DNA of 37,462 nucleotides from JBKHAJ01 sp964641125 (GTDB taxonomy: Bacteria; Spirochaetota; Spirochaetia; SPDA01; CAZSGZ01). The DNA lies in the NCBI GenBank assembly GCA_964641125.1, contig CAZXMO010000030.1:1-37462 (forward strand), written 5' to 3'. Of the stretch, positions 24,145 through 32,322 are shown one piece after another. How positions within the stretch are numbered: position 1 is the stretch's first letter; each line of letters starts with the position of its first letter. The notes below the pieces were generated by a model. The model did not search any database and had not been told where the DNA came from. It worked only from the letters and a program-made list of their open reading frames with translations. The translations under genes and the position numbers were made by a program.

Positions 24145-24298
24145 GAGAGTGCCCCCGATCGTGGGGATAGAAATTGTGTAAATGATTGATCTGTACTGAA
24201 TTACATGATTTCGAAGAGAAATCGGAACTTATGGCGGGATAATTACAATAACAAACTGATTTTATTTGAAAATCGTCCCCACGATCGGGGGCACTCTC
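24145..24298. mobile_element. MITE-like element, copy B (154 bp, inverted relative to copy A)
   Basis: Same 154-bp length and the same perfect 23-bp terminal inverted repeats (24145-24167 and 24276-24298) as copy A at 5570-5723. The reverse complement of its 108-bp core lines up with copy A nearly without gaps, with conserved blocks such as TTATCCCGC, ATCATGTAATTC and TTACACAA, but is only about two-thirds identical by eye. Flanks TAAGAGATT and TAAAATTTT match at six of nine positions, so the target duplication is decayed or absent. It lies between the convergent MNT and PilZ genes. From the stop of the first to the stop of the second there is no gene (24102-24388). Confidence 0.87.
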
Positions 24299-24388
24299 TA
24301 AAATTTTGTATCCCATGTATGTCCACTTTGTTTAAAAGCTCCATTATACCAATTTCGGGTACAGAGACAACACGGTGTGGGGAGGTTT

Positions 24389-25165
24389 TTAGACGCTTTC
24401 CAGTTTCCTGTCCATCTGCGACTGGAGGGTCTGGATGATGAAAGAGGAGAGATTATTCTTGTCCTGGTCGGAGCGAAAACCTGTAAAGAGAATAATGTAG
24501 CTTTTCCGGCTGTTTTCGTCCCTGCTCCCGGCGAGCTTCCCCGAAACCTTAATGATCCGCCCCTTTAAACGCAGCTGGATGTCAGTGAGATGATGATCCT
24601 GGAGTCCGGTTGGCTCCTTGTCGAAATAGCAGGCCATGGCCCCGATGCTGATGTCGCTGATCGAGCCGCTCAAGAGGAGGTCACCCGATTTTATGTTGAA
24701 CTTCGCGGAGCTGATCTCGGGGAGAACCGTCCGGACGAATTTGCGCCGCCCCTTTGCTTCGGTGGCCACCAGGGTCTGAAGGATTATCTTGGCGCTTTCC
24801 TTTAAGCCCAGCTTGAGGAGGACGAAACCCCCCTGGACACCTGTATCCATCAAAAAGTGTCTGGCCAGCTCCTTGTCCTCATTGTATGTCAGGATTCCCA
24901 CCTGGACGGAGCCGGTGGCGGGATTATTCCGGACTCCGTTTATGTATTCCTCCCACCCTTCGACATTCAGCTGTTCGTCGATGTTGATAAAGACGATGGA
25001 ATCAGGCAGGTCGGGAAGGAGTTTGGCGAGCTTCGCGTGGTCCCGGACCAGGTACACTTCGTACTGGTTCCGTGCTATCATCTCCACTAGTTCGTTCTGG
25101 ATGACGCTGTGGGGATAGAGGAAGAAGACTTTTTTCCCGAGACCGCCGTTTTTACCGTTCGCCAT
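24389..25165 (-). CDS. PilZ-domain protein with N-terminal receiver-like domain
   Basis: 258 residues, cytoplasmic. Residues about 10-125 resemble a degenerate response-regulator fold (KVFFLYPHSVIQNELVEMI, SIVFINIDEQL) without a clear phosphoacceptor pocket. Residues about 140-250 are a PilZ domain with the RxxxR pair in GRRKFVRT and DISIGA for the (D/N)xSxxG motif; the last Gly is Ala. PilZ binds c-di-GMP, so this is a probable effector of the pool that the HD-GYP protein (17317-18867) would lower. Motif deviation may weaken binding. It is convergent with the MNT gene across MITE-like copy B. Confidence 0.8.
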   Translation of the reverse strand: MANGKNGGLGKKVFFLYPHSVIQNELVEMIARNQYEVYLVRDHAKLAKLLPDLPDSIVFINIDEQLNVEGWEEYINGVRNNPATGSVQVGILTYNEDKELARHFLMDTGVQGGFVLLKLGLKESAKIILQTLVATEAKGRRKFVRTVLPEISSAKFNIKSGDLLLSGSISDISIGAMACYFDKEPTGLQDHHLTDIQLRLKGRIIKVSGKLAGSRDENSRKSYIILFTGFRSDQDKNNLSSFIIQTLQSQMDRKLESV

Positions 25166-25277
25166 AAGGGCCGCCCCCTACTTAAAACATACAAAAAATG
25201 TGGGAATAATCAAGAGAGGGGACTGCATTTATCACAGTTTTTAAATCACCGTTCCCGCCGGCCCTGTCTTCTAGTGT

Positions 25278-25287
25278 GAAACGTTTC
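25278..25287. promoter_or_regulatory. Palindrome resembling a LacI/CcpA-type operator
   Basis: GAAACGTTTC is a perfect 10-base palindrome with the central CG seen in operators of LacI-family regulators. It lies 16 bases before the start of the EEP-family gene at 25304. No LacI-family gene is in the window. Confidence 0.3.
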
Positions 25288-25303
25288 GATATAGGGGGTC
25301 CTC

Positions 25304-26413
25304 ATGAAAAGGAAGCACGGCGGTTTAGGAAAAATTCTACTGCTCTTCGGCGCTTTCTGCGCTCTCCTCGTATCGTGCGCCCGGTGCAGCCTCGGCGGCC
25401 CGGCGGCGCCGGAGGAAGTGACTATCATGAGCTACAACGTACAGAATCTCTTCGACGCCGTGGACAACGGGACCGAATACCGGGAATTCGATCCCGGGGA
25501 ATCGGAGTGGACGGCGGACCTCTACTACATGCGGATGTTCAACCTCGCGGAGGTGACGGCCGCCGCGGTTGACGGCGGACCGGATGTCCTCGTTCTCCAG
25601 GAAGTGGAAAATTCCGCGGTCGTGGAGGTTTTGAGGACCGATATCCTCAAACGGTTCCGGTACCGCCATGCCGCCGTTACGGATACTCACGATTCGGCGG
25701 TACAGCTCGCGGTGCTGAGCCGCCACCCGATCCTCCGAAGTCGGAGCCACGGAATAAGCCTCGGCGGAGCCCTCTACAGGGACATCCTGGAGGTAACCCT
25801 CCGGGTTGGGAACGCCGAGCTTATTCTCTTCAACAACCATTGGAAGTCGAAATCCGGCGGCGCCGAAGAGACCGAGCCCGCCCGGGTCATGGCCGCCGAG
25901 GTGATCAGGCGGAGAATCGGGGAGATTACGGCGGCCGGGCCCGGCGCGGACATCGTAGTTCTCGGCGACCTCAACGAGAACGCCGATGAGGCGGTCCGGG
26001 TCGGAGGGGCTTATCCCACCGCGCTGCGGCAGGCTGGGACGGAGGCTTCCGGGGCCCCCGTTGAGGAGGACCTAGGGGGCCTGGCGATAACCGGCGACAG
26101 TTCGCGTGTCTCCTCCGGAGGAGACAGGGGGGGAGACTTGATCCTCTACTCCCCATGGCTCGATCCCGGCCGCCCCGCCGGAGGACCCGAGGGGAGTTAC
26201 TACTACGACGGTACCTGGGAGACCATCGATCACGCCCTCTTGAGCGCGGGGTTCTTCGACGAGAGCGGGTTCTCCTATGAAAATTTTCGTCCGGTGGCCG
26301 AGGACTTCCTCCTAACGGACCGGGGGCATCCGAAGCGGTGGATGACCTCTTCGCTGAGCGGCTACTCGGACCATCTCCCCTTAGTCCTTGTCCTGAGTGT
26401 TGAAGGGGAGTAG
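25304..26413 (+). CDS. Exported endonuclease/exonuclease/phosphatase (EEP) family lipoprotein
   Basis: 369 residues. The signal sequence ends in the lipobox LLVSC near residue 25, so it is probably a lipoprotein. EEP-fold motifs in order: SYNVQNLF, LVLQEVEN, LFNNHWKSKSGG, VVLGDLNE and SGYSDHLPLV, which carry the metal- and phosphate-binding Asn, Glu, His and Asp residues. Exported EEP proteins may be extracellular DNases or phosphodiesterases; the exact substrate is open. A GC-rich insert at about residues 225-300 (GGDRGGDL, PGRPAGGPEG) separates the DLNE motif from the C-terminal part. A GGGGGTCC sequence precedes the ATG as a weak ribosome binding site. Confidence 0.88.
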   Translation: MKRKHGGLGKILLLFGAFCALLVSCARCSLGGPAAPEEVTIMSYNVQNLFDAVDNGTEYREFDPGESEWTADLYYMRMFNLAEVTAAAVDGGPDVLVLQEVENSAVVEVLRTDILKRFRYRHAAVTDTHDSAVQLAVLSRHPILRSRSHGISLGGALYRDILEVTLRVGNAELILFNNHWKSKSGGAEETEPARVMAAEVIRRRIGEITAAGPGADIVVLGDLNENADEAVRVGGAYPTALRQAGTEASGAPVEEDLGGLAITGDSSRVSSGGDRGGDLILYSPWLDPGRPAGGPEGSYYYDGTWETIDHALLSAGFFDESGFSYENFRPVAEDFLLTDRGHPKRWMTSSLSGYSDHLPLVLVLSVEGE

Positions 26414-26442
26414 GGGAGCGGTTATACTCAAAGGAGGAGACG

Positions 26443-26988
26443 GTGATTACGGAAAAACATACGTATACCTACGACGATTACGAGAAGCTTCCGGAGGGGG
26501 CGCCGTATCAGCTCATAGGCGGCGAGTTGGTAAAGAGTCCCTCCCCCGTTCCTTATCATCAGGATTTGACGGGGAAACTTCATGAGATCTTCCTTCCTCT
26601 GAAAAAGGCGGGAAAGGGGCGGGTCTACTTTGCCCCCATCGATGTCTACTTGAAGAAAACCGAGACTTATCAGCCCGATCTCATCTTTATAAGCTCCGAA
26701 AGGCTCGAAATTATCGGCGAGAAGAAGATCGAAGGCGCTCCGGACATCATCGCGGAGGTCCTCTCCCCCTCGACGGCCTATTACGATCTCAGGCACAAGC
26801 GGGAAGAGTACCGGAAAGCCGGGGTACGGGAATACTGGATCGTCGATCCTATGGAGGCGAGTATCGAAATCTACGAGAACACAGGGATCGCCTTCGAGCT
26901 CTCCTCCTCCGCGCGGGACGAGGGGAGTGTCCGCTCCGGACTCTACCCGGAGATCGAGGTGGATGCCGAGGAGTTTTTCCGGGAATAA
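26443..26988 (+). CDS. Uma2-family (DUF820) PD-(D/E)XK-type protein
   Basis: 181 residues. Uma2 signature: YEKLPEGAPYQLIGGELV, YQPDLIFIS, then PDIIAEVLSPSTAYYDLRHKREEYRKAGVREYW in two parts around the Asp...Glu-x-Leu catalytic core of restriction-like nucleases. The family is widespread in cyanobacteria and other groups, and its role is unknown. GTG 26443 is preceded by AAAGGAGGAG. It stands 29 bases behind the EEP gene and ends 11 bases before the convergent REC-PAS-PAS gene. Confidence 0.9.
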   Translation: MITEKHTYTYDDYEKLPEGAPYQLIGGELVKSPSPVPYHQDLTGKLHEIFLPLKKAGKGRVYFAPIDVYLKKTETYQPDLIFISSERLEIIGEKKIEGAPDIIAEVLSPSTAYYDLRHKREEYRKAGVREYWIVDPMEASIEIYENTGIAFELSSSARDEGSVRSGLYPEIEVDAEEFFRE

Positions 26989-26999
26989 CTGTGCCGGGC

Positions 27000-28190
27000 C
27001 TACAGCTCGTCGGTAATATCGATACAGTGGCCGATGTATCCCGCGAAGGTCCCGGCGGCGGAATAGCGGGGAGTGCCGATATCGACTATCTTCCGGTATT
27101 CGCCGTCCTTGGTGCGCAGCCGATAGGTGATCTTGAACCACTCCCGCCGGTCGAAGGCGGCGGAATAGGACTCGAGGCAGCCGGGGAGGTCCTCCGGATG
27201 TACCCCCTCGGTCCAGCCGTCGCCGAGCTCTTCTTCGAAGGTGCGTCCGGTAAAGTCGAGCCACGGCTGATTGAAAAAGGTGCACATCTTGTCCGGTCCC
27301 GACATCCAGATGAGCGCCCCGGCGGTATCGGCTAACTTCCGGTACCGTTCCTCGCAGGAACTAATCCCCTCTTCCAGGTTTTTCTGGTCGGTTATGTCCA
27401 TGATGTTGAGGAGGACCAAGGGCGCTCCGTTCACCGAGACGTAGGCCGTTGAGACGCGGAGATGATGCGGCGGGTGAAGAGTCTGCCCCGATGAGAAGGC
27501 TACCTCTACTCCGGTTAAGCTATTTCCCGTTTCAAAGGTTTTATCCACGGTGAGCCTCAAGACGCAGCCTCTACACTCTTCTCCGTACCCGCAGCCGCCC
27601 TCATCGTTCAATGAATTGACGCAGTTAAAACCCCTCCCTACGGGAGTATCGAGGAGCTCCGGCTTCGAAAGTCCGGTGTATGACTGGGCGAGGCTGTTCG
27701 CCTTCCGGATCTTTCGGTCCTTGTCGAGGAGCACCATGATAACCGGAGTATGGTGGTAGACCGTTTCGAGCTCCCGGCTGTTCAGTTTCTCTTTTCTGTT
27801 GGCCTCGAACAGGTCGAAGGCCATTTGGATGGATGAGTGCAGGACGAAATCACCCGAGTTTTTGAGGACATACCCGTAACGGGTAATATTCCTGACCTTT
27901 GCAACCATCTCCTCTTCGGAGTGAGAGGTGAGGAAGACGATGGGGATCTCGATCACCTTGAGAATTTCCCTCGCCGCGTCGGTCCCGTCCATCCCCCTTC
28001 CTAAGTCGATGTCCATAAGAACAAGGTCCGGGGGATTCCCCGAGGCGGCGCGCCTCCGTACGAGGGACAGCGCCTTCTCGCCCGAAGCGACGGTCCGGAC
28101 GGCATATCCCCTTTTCTCGAGGGTCTTTGATTCCAGGAGGGCGATAATCTGATCGTCTTCTACGAGGAGGATTTCTTTTTCCGCGGTCAT
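27000..28190 (-). CDS. Response regulator: REC-PAS-PAS without output domain
   Basis: 396 residues. Receiver domain with EDD (residues 11-13), phosphoacceptor Asp60 in LVLMDIDLG, Thr88 and Lys110. Then a PAS domain (YHHTPVIMVLLDKDRKI) containing a cysteine-rich stretch (GGCGYGEECRGCVLR) and ending NIMDITDQKN, and a second PAS (GALIWMSGPDKMCTFFNQPW) ending CIDITDEL, where the protein stops with TAG. In most relatives a histidine kinase or GGDEF domain follows such a DIT motif; here nothing does, and the Uma2 gene lies 11 bases further. It may be a C-terminally truncated hybrid kinase or a true adaptor. The cysteines could bind metal or haem, or sense redox. Confidence 0.87.
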   Translation of the reverse strand: MTAEKEILLVEDDQIIALLESKTLEKRGYAVRTVASGEKALSLVRRRAASGNPPDLVLMDIDLGRGMDGTDAAREILKVIEIPIVFLTSHSEEEMVAKVRNITRYGYVLKNSGDFVLHSSIQMAFDLFEANRKEKLNSRELETVYHHTPVIMVLLDKDRKIRKANSLAQSYTGLSKPELLDTPVGRGFNCVNSLNDEGGCGYGEECRGCVLRLTVDKTFETGNSLTGVEVAFSSGQTLHPPHHLRVSTAYVSVNGAPLVLLNIMDITDQKNLEEGISSCEERYRKLADTAGALIWMSGPDKMCTFFNQPWLDFTGRTFEEELGDGWTEGVHPEDLPGCLESYSAAFDRREWFKITYRLRTKDGEYRKIVDIGTPRYSAAGTFAGYIGHCIDITDEL

Positions 28191-28283
28191 GGAGAAGCAG
28201 TATACAGCAGTACCGATGATACTGCAAATTAATTTATATCGACAACGATTTACAACAAACTAGTTGACTAGTAGAATGGCTGT

Positions 28284-28445
28284 ATGAAGATCCTGGGGGT
28301 TTTCGAGGCTAAGACTAAATTCTCACAGGTCTGGGAGGTTCGTGACCGGCTCGATCCGTCGGAGCTGCCGGAGCGGGATTTTTCGGCACCCCCGCGTCAC
28401 CGCGACCCGATTTCCTCTCCCTTTTCCGAAGAAGATGAATCGTAA
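28284..28445 (+). pseudogene. Phd/YefM-type antitoxin remnant
   Basis: A 53-codon frame starting MKILGVFEAKTKFSQ, which matches the N-terminal antitoxin motif (FEAKT-LS) of the Phd/YefM family. The following segment normally completing the DNA-binding dimer fold, ending in a GKPVA-type motif, is missing; the frame goes straight to WEVRDRLDPSELPERDF and a short acidic tail. This looks like an internal deletion of roughly 30-40 codons. Its stop overlaps the ATG of the toxin remnant by 11 bases, the normal toxin-antitoxin spacing. Confidence 0.65.
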
Positions 28446-28772
28446 CCCCCTCTCTCTGCTGGATACTTCGGTCTACTGCAAGCCTCTCGAGCGGAATCCT
28501 CTCGGGACGGTCGTCGAGAGGTGGAAAACCGCGGGGGACAGCGGGTGCAGGATTTCGGTCTTCTGTGAGATGGAAGTTCTCCAGGGACTCCACATAGCGG
28601 GGAGCGCCAAGCTGTTTCGGCTCTTCGAAAGAATCCTGAGAGATCGTATTGCATGGCCGCTACCGCCCTCCGGCACGGACTGGTTCTCGCGACCCTCAAT
28701 ACAAAGGATTTCCAGGATATACCGGGACTGCGTGTCGAGGATTGGGGCATCCCTGTTCCCGGCCGGTTTTGA
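28435..28772 (+). pseudogene. VapC-type PIN toxin, broken by deletion and frameshift
   Basis: The first part (from ATG 28435) reads MNRNPLSLLDTSVYCKPLER with the PIN Asp10 and the conserved Glu near CEMEVLQG, continuing to LFERILRDRI. The C-terminal part of the same family continues in another frame at 28653: AATALRHGLVLATLNTKDF to GIPVPGRF and a TGA at 28772. Between the two, the segment of about 35-40 residues with the third catalytic Asp is missing. The frame through to 28845 seen in the first reading is out of register and not VapC. Internal deletion plus frame change makes this an inactive toxin. Confidence 0.75.
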
Positions 28773-28841
28773 CTCCCCGTCCCGCCTTCACTATAGTTTA
28801 CCTAGGGTACTGAAACTCTACAGCGTCTCAAGGAGGTCTTT

Positions 28842-29831
28842 ATGACACCGGTACGATGGGGAATTTTGGGCGTTTCCGTTCACTATAGATTGAGGGTACA
28901 CTATCCGCTTCAGACCGCGGAGGGGGTGCAGCTTACCGCTATAGCCTCGCGGAGTCTGGACCGGGCGAGGGAGGCGGCGGAGCGGTTCGGAATCCCTAAG
29001 TTCTATGGGTCCTACGAGGAGCTCTTAGAAGATCCCGAGATCGAGGCGGTTTTCATCCCTTTACCGAACACCATGCACACCGAATGGGTGCGGAAGGCCG
29101 CCGATCACGGAAAGCACATCCTCTGCGAAAAGCCCTTCTCCATGAGCGCCGAAGAAACCGAAAGAACAATCGCCTACGCCCGGGAGAAGGGTGTGAAGGT
29201 GATGGAAGCTTTTATGTACAAGCTCCATCCCCAATGGCGCCACGCCAAGGCCTTAGTCGGCGCGGGAGAGATAGGCGAGGTCCAAGCGGTCCACGTCTTC
29301 TTCGGGTATAACAATCCCGATCCGACCAATATCCGTAACCAGCTCGAAATGGGGGGAGGGGCCGTCCCCGATATCGGATGCTATGCCGTTTCCAGCTCCC
29401 GCCTCATGATGGGGAAGGAACCGAAACGGGTAGTCAGCCTTATAACCCGGGACCCCGAGTTAGGGACCGACGTCTTGAGCTCGGCTATTCTCGATTTCGG
29501 GGGAGGAGCGAGGGCGAATATCACCGTGGGGACGCAGGTGTTCCTCCAGCAGCACGTTCAGGTCTTCGGCTCGGCGGGGTATCTCTCCATCGAGGTCCCC
29601 TTCAATACCTTTCCCGATGTCCCCGGAAGGGTTACCATCATAAACGGTGTCGGAAAACGGGTGGTAGAGACCGAGGTCAACGACATGTACCGGATCGAGT
29701 TCGAAGAGTTTTCCCGGGCGGTCCGAAACGGAACCCCCGTTCCCGTCGATCCCGCCGACGCGGTATCCAACCAGAAGGTCTTGGACGCCCTCTACGCGTC
29801 GGAAGAGAAGGGCGGCTGGGTGGAAGTCTGA
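28842..29831 (+). CDS. Gfo/Idh/MocA-family oxidoreductase
   Basis: 329 residues, full length. N-terminal Rossmann fold (RWGILGVSVHYR, with an altered glycine loop, VSVHYR), NAD(P)-linked signature FIPLPNTMHTEWVRKAADHG and the catalytic EKP in HILCEKPFSMSAEE. The C-terminal half has GGGAVPDIGCYAVSSSRLM, as in sugar and xylose/glucose-fructose type dehydrogenases. It likely oxidises or reduces a sugar or inositol derivative; the substrate is unknown. AAGGAGG lies eight bases before the ATG. No sugar transporter is adjacent. Confidence 0.92.
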   Translation: MTPVRWGILGVSVHYRLRVHYPLQTAEGVQLTAIASRSLDRAREAAERFGIPKFYGSYEELLEDPEIEAVFIPLPNTMHTEWVRKAADHGKHILCEKPFSMSAEETERTIAYAREKGVKVMEAFMYKLHPQWRHAKALVGAGEIGEVQAVHVFFGYNNPDPTNIRNQLEMGGGAVPDIGCYAVSSSRLMMGKEPKRVVSLITRDPELGTDVLSSAILDFGGGARANITVGTQVFLQQHVQVFGSAGYLSIEVPFNTFPDVPGRVTIINGVGKRVVETEVNDMYRIEFEEFSRAVRNGTPVPVDPADAVSNQKVLDALYASEEKGGWVEV

Positions 29832-29869
29832 GGGGCCCGTTAGAGGGAGCCTCTGTGAGCGGAGGATTT

Positions 29870-30745
29870 TCACCTAACGTCGAGCTTGTCGATTGACGTT
29901 TCGAGTCCGTCGAGCTTGTCCCTTGCGTCGTCGAATGCTCTGTCGAGATTTTTCAGATGTGTACCCGCAACCCCTAAGCTCCTCGCTAAGCTCTGGTAGT
30001 CGGTTTTCAGCTGATATACGAGCCCGGCAAGTTCCGCCGCCTTCTTTTGAAAGGCGAACCCTTTCAGGCCGTAAGATACCGTCTGCAGATACAGAAAGAG
30101 ACTCGACGGGCTTACAGGGAGTACCCGAAGATTGAGTGCTTCTTCCAGGAGATCCGAACCCGATTCGACGAACCCGTGGTAGTAGACCCTCTCCGAGGGG
30201 ATGTAGAGGAGGGCAAAGCTCAGGGTCCCCTCCTCGGGGCGGATGTACTTGGATGCAACGTCTTTTATGTGCTTGAGGTAGCTCCGCTTCGCCTCGCCGG
30301 TGAGTGTCAGCCGCCCGCCGGACGCCTCTTCTCCTCGAGGGGCCTCACCGGCCTCGATGCTCCGCTTGACTGCCTCGAGGGGGAACTTCGAATCGATAGC
30401 CACCATGTAGGCGCCGAGGCGGACTACCGCGTCGACCCGTTCTCCCGATTTGAAGCGGTACTGCATCTGATAGGCGCCCTTGGGAAGCCAATTCTTGAGG
30501 AGATTCTCGAGGAGGTCCTCGGCGAATCCTCCCCGGGTATAGGGAACCAGAAATATTTTCGAGAGCTCGTCGAGGCCGCCTCGAATATCCTCGAGGGCCC
30601 CTAAGCGGCGGTTTATCTGATCCAGGAGCCGGTCCGCATCACCGCTTTCTATCCGGCCGCGCCTTCCGAGGAGAACGATGATGAGGAGAATCAGGAGAAG
30701 CACCGCAGCCCCTCCCGCCGCCGCGGCGAGGACCCACCCGCTCAC
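29870..30745 (-). CDS. rmuC: RmuC-family protein, short form
   Basis: 291 residues, shorter than the usual 400-500. One N-terminal membrane segment (VLAAAAGGAAVLLLILLIIV), a brief helical linker (LLDQINRRLGALEDI) in place of the usual long coiled coil, then the RmuC core: GAYQMQYRFKSGERVDAVV, IDSKFPLEAVKR, HIKDVASKYI, LLYIPSERVYY and VSPSSLFLYLQTV. RmuC limits DNA inversions and rearrangements and has a restriction-like nuclease fold. GTG 30745 overlaps the PHP gene's TGA (GTGA), so the two are coupled. A much longer open frame to 31729 lies inside the PHP gene and is rejected. Confidence 0.9.
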   Translation of the reverse strand: MSGWVLAAAAGGAAVLLLILLIIVLLGRRGRIESGDADRLLDQINRRLGALEDIRGGLDELSKIFLVPYTRGGFAEDLLENLLKNWLPKGAYQMQYRFKSGERVDAVVRLGAYMVAIDSKFPLEAVKRSIEAGEAPRGEEASGGRLTLTGEAKRSYLKHIKDVASKYIRPEEGTLSFALLYIPSERVYYHGFVESGSDLLEEALNLRVLPVSPSSLFLYLQTVSYGLKGFAFQKKAAELAGLVYQLKTDYQSLARSLGVAGTHLKNLDRAFDDARDKLDGLETSIDKLDVR

Positions 30746-31683
30746 CGCGGGGAACCCCCGGGCGCTTCTATTGTACTGTCGGGCATTCCCAGCCCGGCGG
30801 GTATATCCAGAGGCACATCCCGCCACTCGCCGCCTAAGAGCACCCGCTGAACGGTATACCCCGCCCGGCGGGCCCGCTCGGCTGCGGCCCCGTAGTAGGA
30901 GTCGATACCCTCCGGGTGGTGGGCGTCGGAATTGATCTGCAGGGGAATGCCCCTTTTCCGGGCCTCGGCGACGATCCATTCGGAGGGGTACATGTCGCGG
31001 CACTTCCCCCGGGCGAGCCCGCCGGTGTTTATCTCCAAAATCGCGCCGTTCGCCTCGAGGGCGTCCAGGGTGTCGAGAACCTCCCTCCGGTACCACGTGT
31101 CCGATTCCCGGTAATGCCTGTCGTCGGCGTTCCTGAGCTTGACCAGGTCGATGTGTCCCAGGATATCGAACCGGTGATCGGTAATCATCCTCCGGACGAG
31201 GCGGTAGTACTCTTTGACCATCGCCTGTACGTCGGAAGCGAAACACTCCTCCAAGATCCTGCGGTAGATATCCAAGGGACCGTCGACTCCCGGATAGCTC
31301 CCGTCGGAAAAGCGGGCCACGGTGTGGACGCTCCCGATGATGTAGTCGAGGTCGAGGTCCATGATACTCGGAAGGTCGGGGGCTAGGGCCGGACCGTCTT
31401 CGGGATTCCCCGGCGCCTTCGGGCCCTCCTCGAGGTAGTCCACCTCGATACCCACATAGAGCTCGAGCCCGCCGGCGGTCCGCCGTTGGAGCTCCCGGGC
31501 CGTCTGCAGGTACCGGGGTATTCCCTCCGCTTGGAGTGTCCACTCTTCGGGGATGGGGAGGGGGCTGTGTCCCGAGAAGCCGAAGGCCGCAAAGCCCTTG
31601 CGCCGTGCCGAGTCCACGTATTCTTCGAGCTTTCCCTTTCCATCGCATAAATCGGAGTGAGTGTGATAGGTAGTGAGTATCAT
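30742..31683 (-). CDS. PHP-family histidinol-phosphatase
   Basis: 313 residues. PHP metal-site motifs in order: YHTHSDLCDG, GFSGHSPLP, VGIEVDYL, IIGSVH, DILGHIDL, ILEINTGG and INSDAHHPEGI. This order is that of HisK/HisJ-type histidinol-phosphate phosphatases, which carry out the penultimate step of histidine synthesis, though related phosphoesterases share it. ATG 31683 follows the nitroreductase stop by two bases; the longer frame up to 31899 overlaps that gene. It is followed by rmuC with GTGA overlap. No other his gene is in the window. Confidence 0.9.
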   Translation of the reverse strand: MILTTYHTHSDLCDGKGKLEEYVDSARRKGFAAFGFSGHSPLPIPEEWTLQAEGIPRYLQTARELQRRTAGGLELYVGIEVDYLEEGPKAPGNPEDGPALAPDLPSIMDLDLDYIIGSVHTVARFSDGSYPGVDGPLDIYRRILEECFASDVQAMVKEYYRLVRRMITDHRFDILGHIDLVKLRNADDRHYRESDTWYRREVLDTLDALEANGAILEINTGGLARGKCRDMYPSEWIVAEARKRGIPLQINSDAHHPEGIDSYYGAAAERARRAGYTVQRVLLGGEWRDVPLDIPAGLGMPDSTIEAPGGSPR

Positions 31684-31685
31684 AT

Positions 31686-32258
31686 TTACAATTCCAGAAT
31701 AACCTCGGCGAGTCCCCGCTTGGGAACATGGTGGACTTGGTTCTTGTCGCGGTAGTATTTGATGTCGTTGTCTATCGGATTTTCGATGATTATCTCCTCT
31801 CCCGGCTCGCCCAAGGCGACGACCAGGAGTATCTCGTACCGCGCGGGCAGGGAAAGCTTCTCCCCTAGGCGTTTCCGGTCGACCGATCCGATGATGCACC
31901 CGCCGATCCCGAGCTCGGCGGCGCCGAGAAGCATGCTCTGGGCGGCGATACCGTGGTCCACCGAAGGATCATCGGTTATCTCGGTATCCAGGAGAATGAC
32001 GATGTATCCCGCCGGGCGTTCCCCCTTGTCCGGACCGTCCCAATCCTCGAGATATCCCGCCCAGGAGAGGCAGGGAAAGATAGCGTTGTTCCGCTTGCCC
32101 GTGCAGGATAGGACGAACTTAAGCGGCTGCCGGTTCGCCGCGCTCGGGCAGTACCGTGTCAGGGCCACGAGCTCCTCTAAGGTCGATTTGGAGAGTTTCG
32201 CGTTTTCGTTGAAACGCCTGTAACTCCGGCTCTTCCTGAGTAATTCACGCGTGAACAC
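31686..32258 (-). CDS. Nitroreductase-family flavoprotein
   Basis: 190 residues. N-terminal FMN-phosphate motif SRSYRRF, then CPSAANRQPLKFVL, the central helix HGIAAQSMLLGAAELGIGGC with IIGSVDRKRL, and the late strand YEILLVVALGEP. These proteins use FMN and NAD(P)H to reduce nitro groups, quinones or other electrophiles. GTG 32258 has GGAGG eight bases upstream. First gene of a three-gene operon with the PHP phosphatase and rmuC. A near C-terminal stretch HHVPKRGL is common in this subgroup. Confidence 0.92.
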   Translation of the reverse strand: MFTRELLRKSRSYRRFNENAKLSKSTLEELVALTRYCPSAANRQPLKFVLSCTGKRNNAIFPCLSWAGYLEDWDGPDKGERPAGYIVILLDTEITDDPSVDHGIAAQSMLLGAAELGIGGCIIGSVDRKRLGEKLSLPARYEILLVVALGEPGEEIIIENPIDNDIKYYRDKNQVHHVPKRGLAEVILEL

Positions 32259-32322
32259 GATACTATCCTCCGCGGAAATGGTAATTCATCGACGGGTTCT
32301 GTTCAAGAGGGATCAGCACGGC

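Noticed and set aside
30746..31729. Long N-terminal extension of RmuC
   Set aside because: It lies fully within the PHP-phosphatase gene in another frame and is Arg/Pro/Gly-rich, typical of shadow frames in GC-rich DNA. GTG 30745 with a GTGA overlap is the better start.
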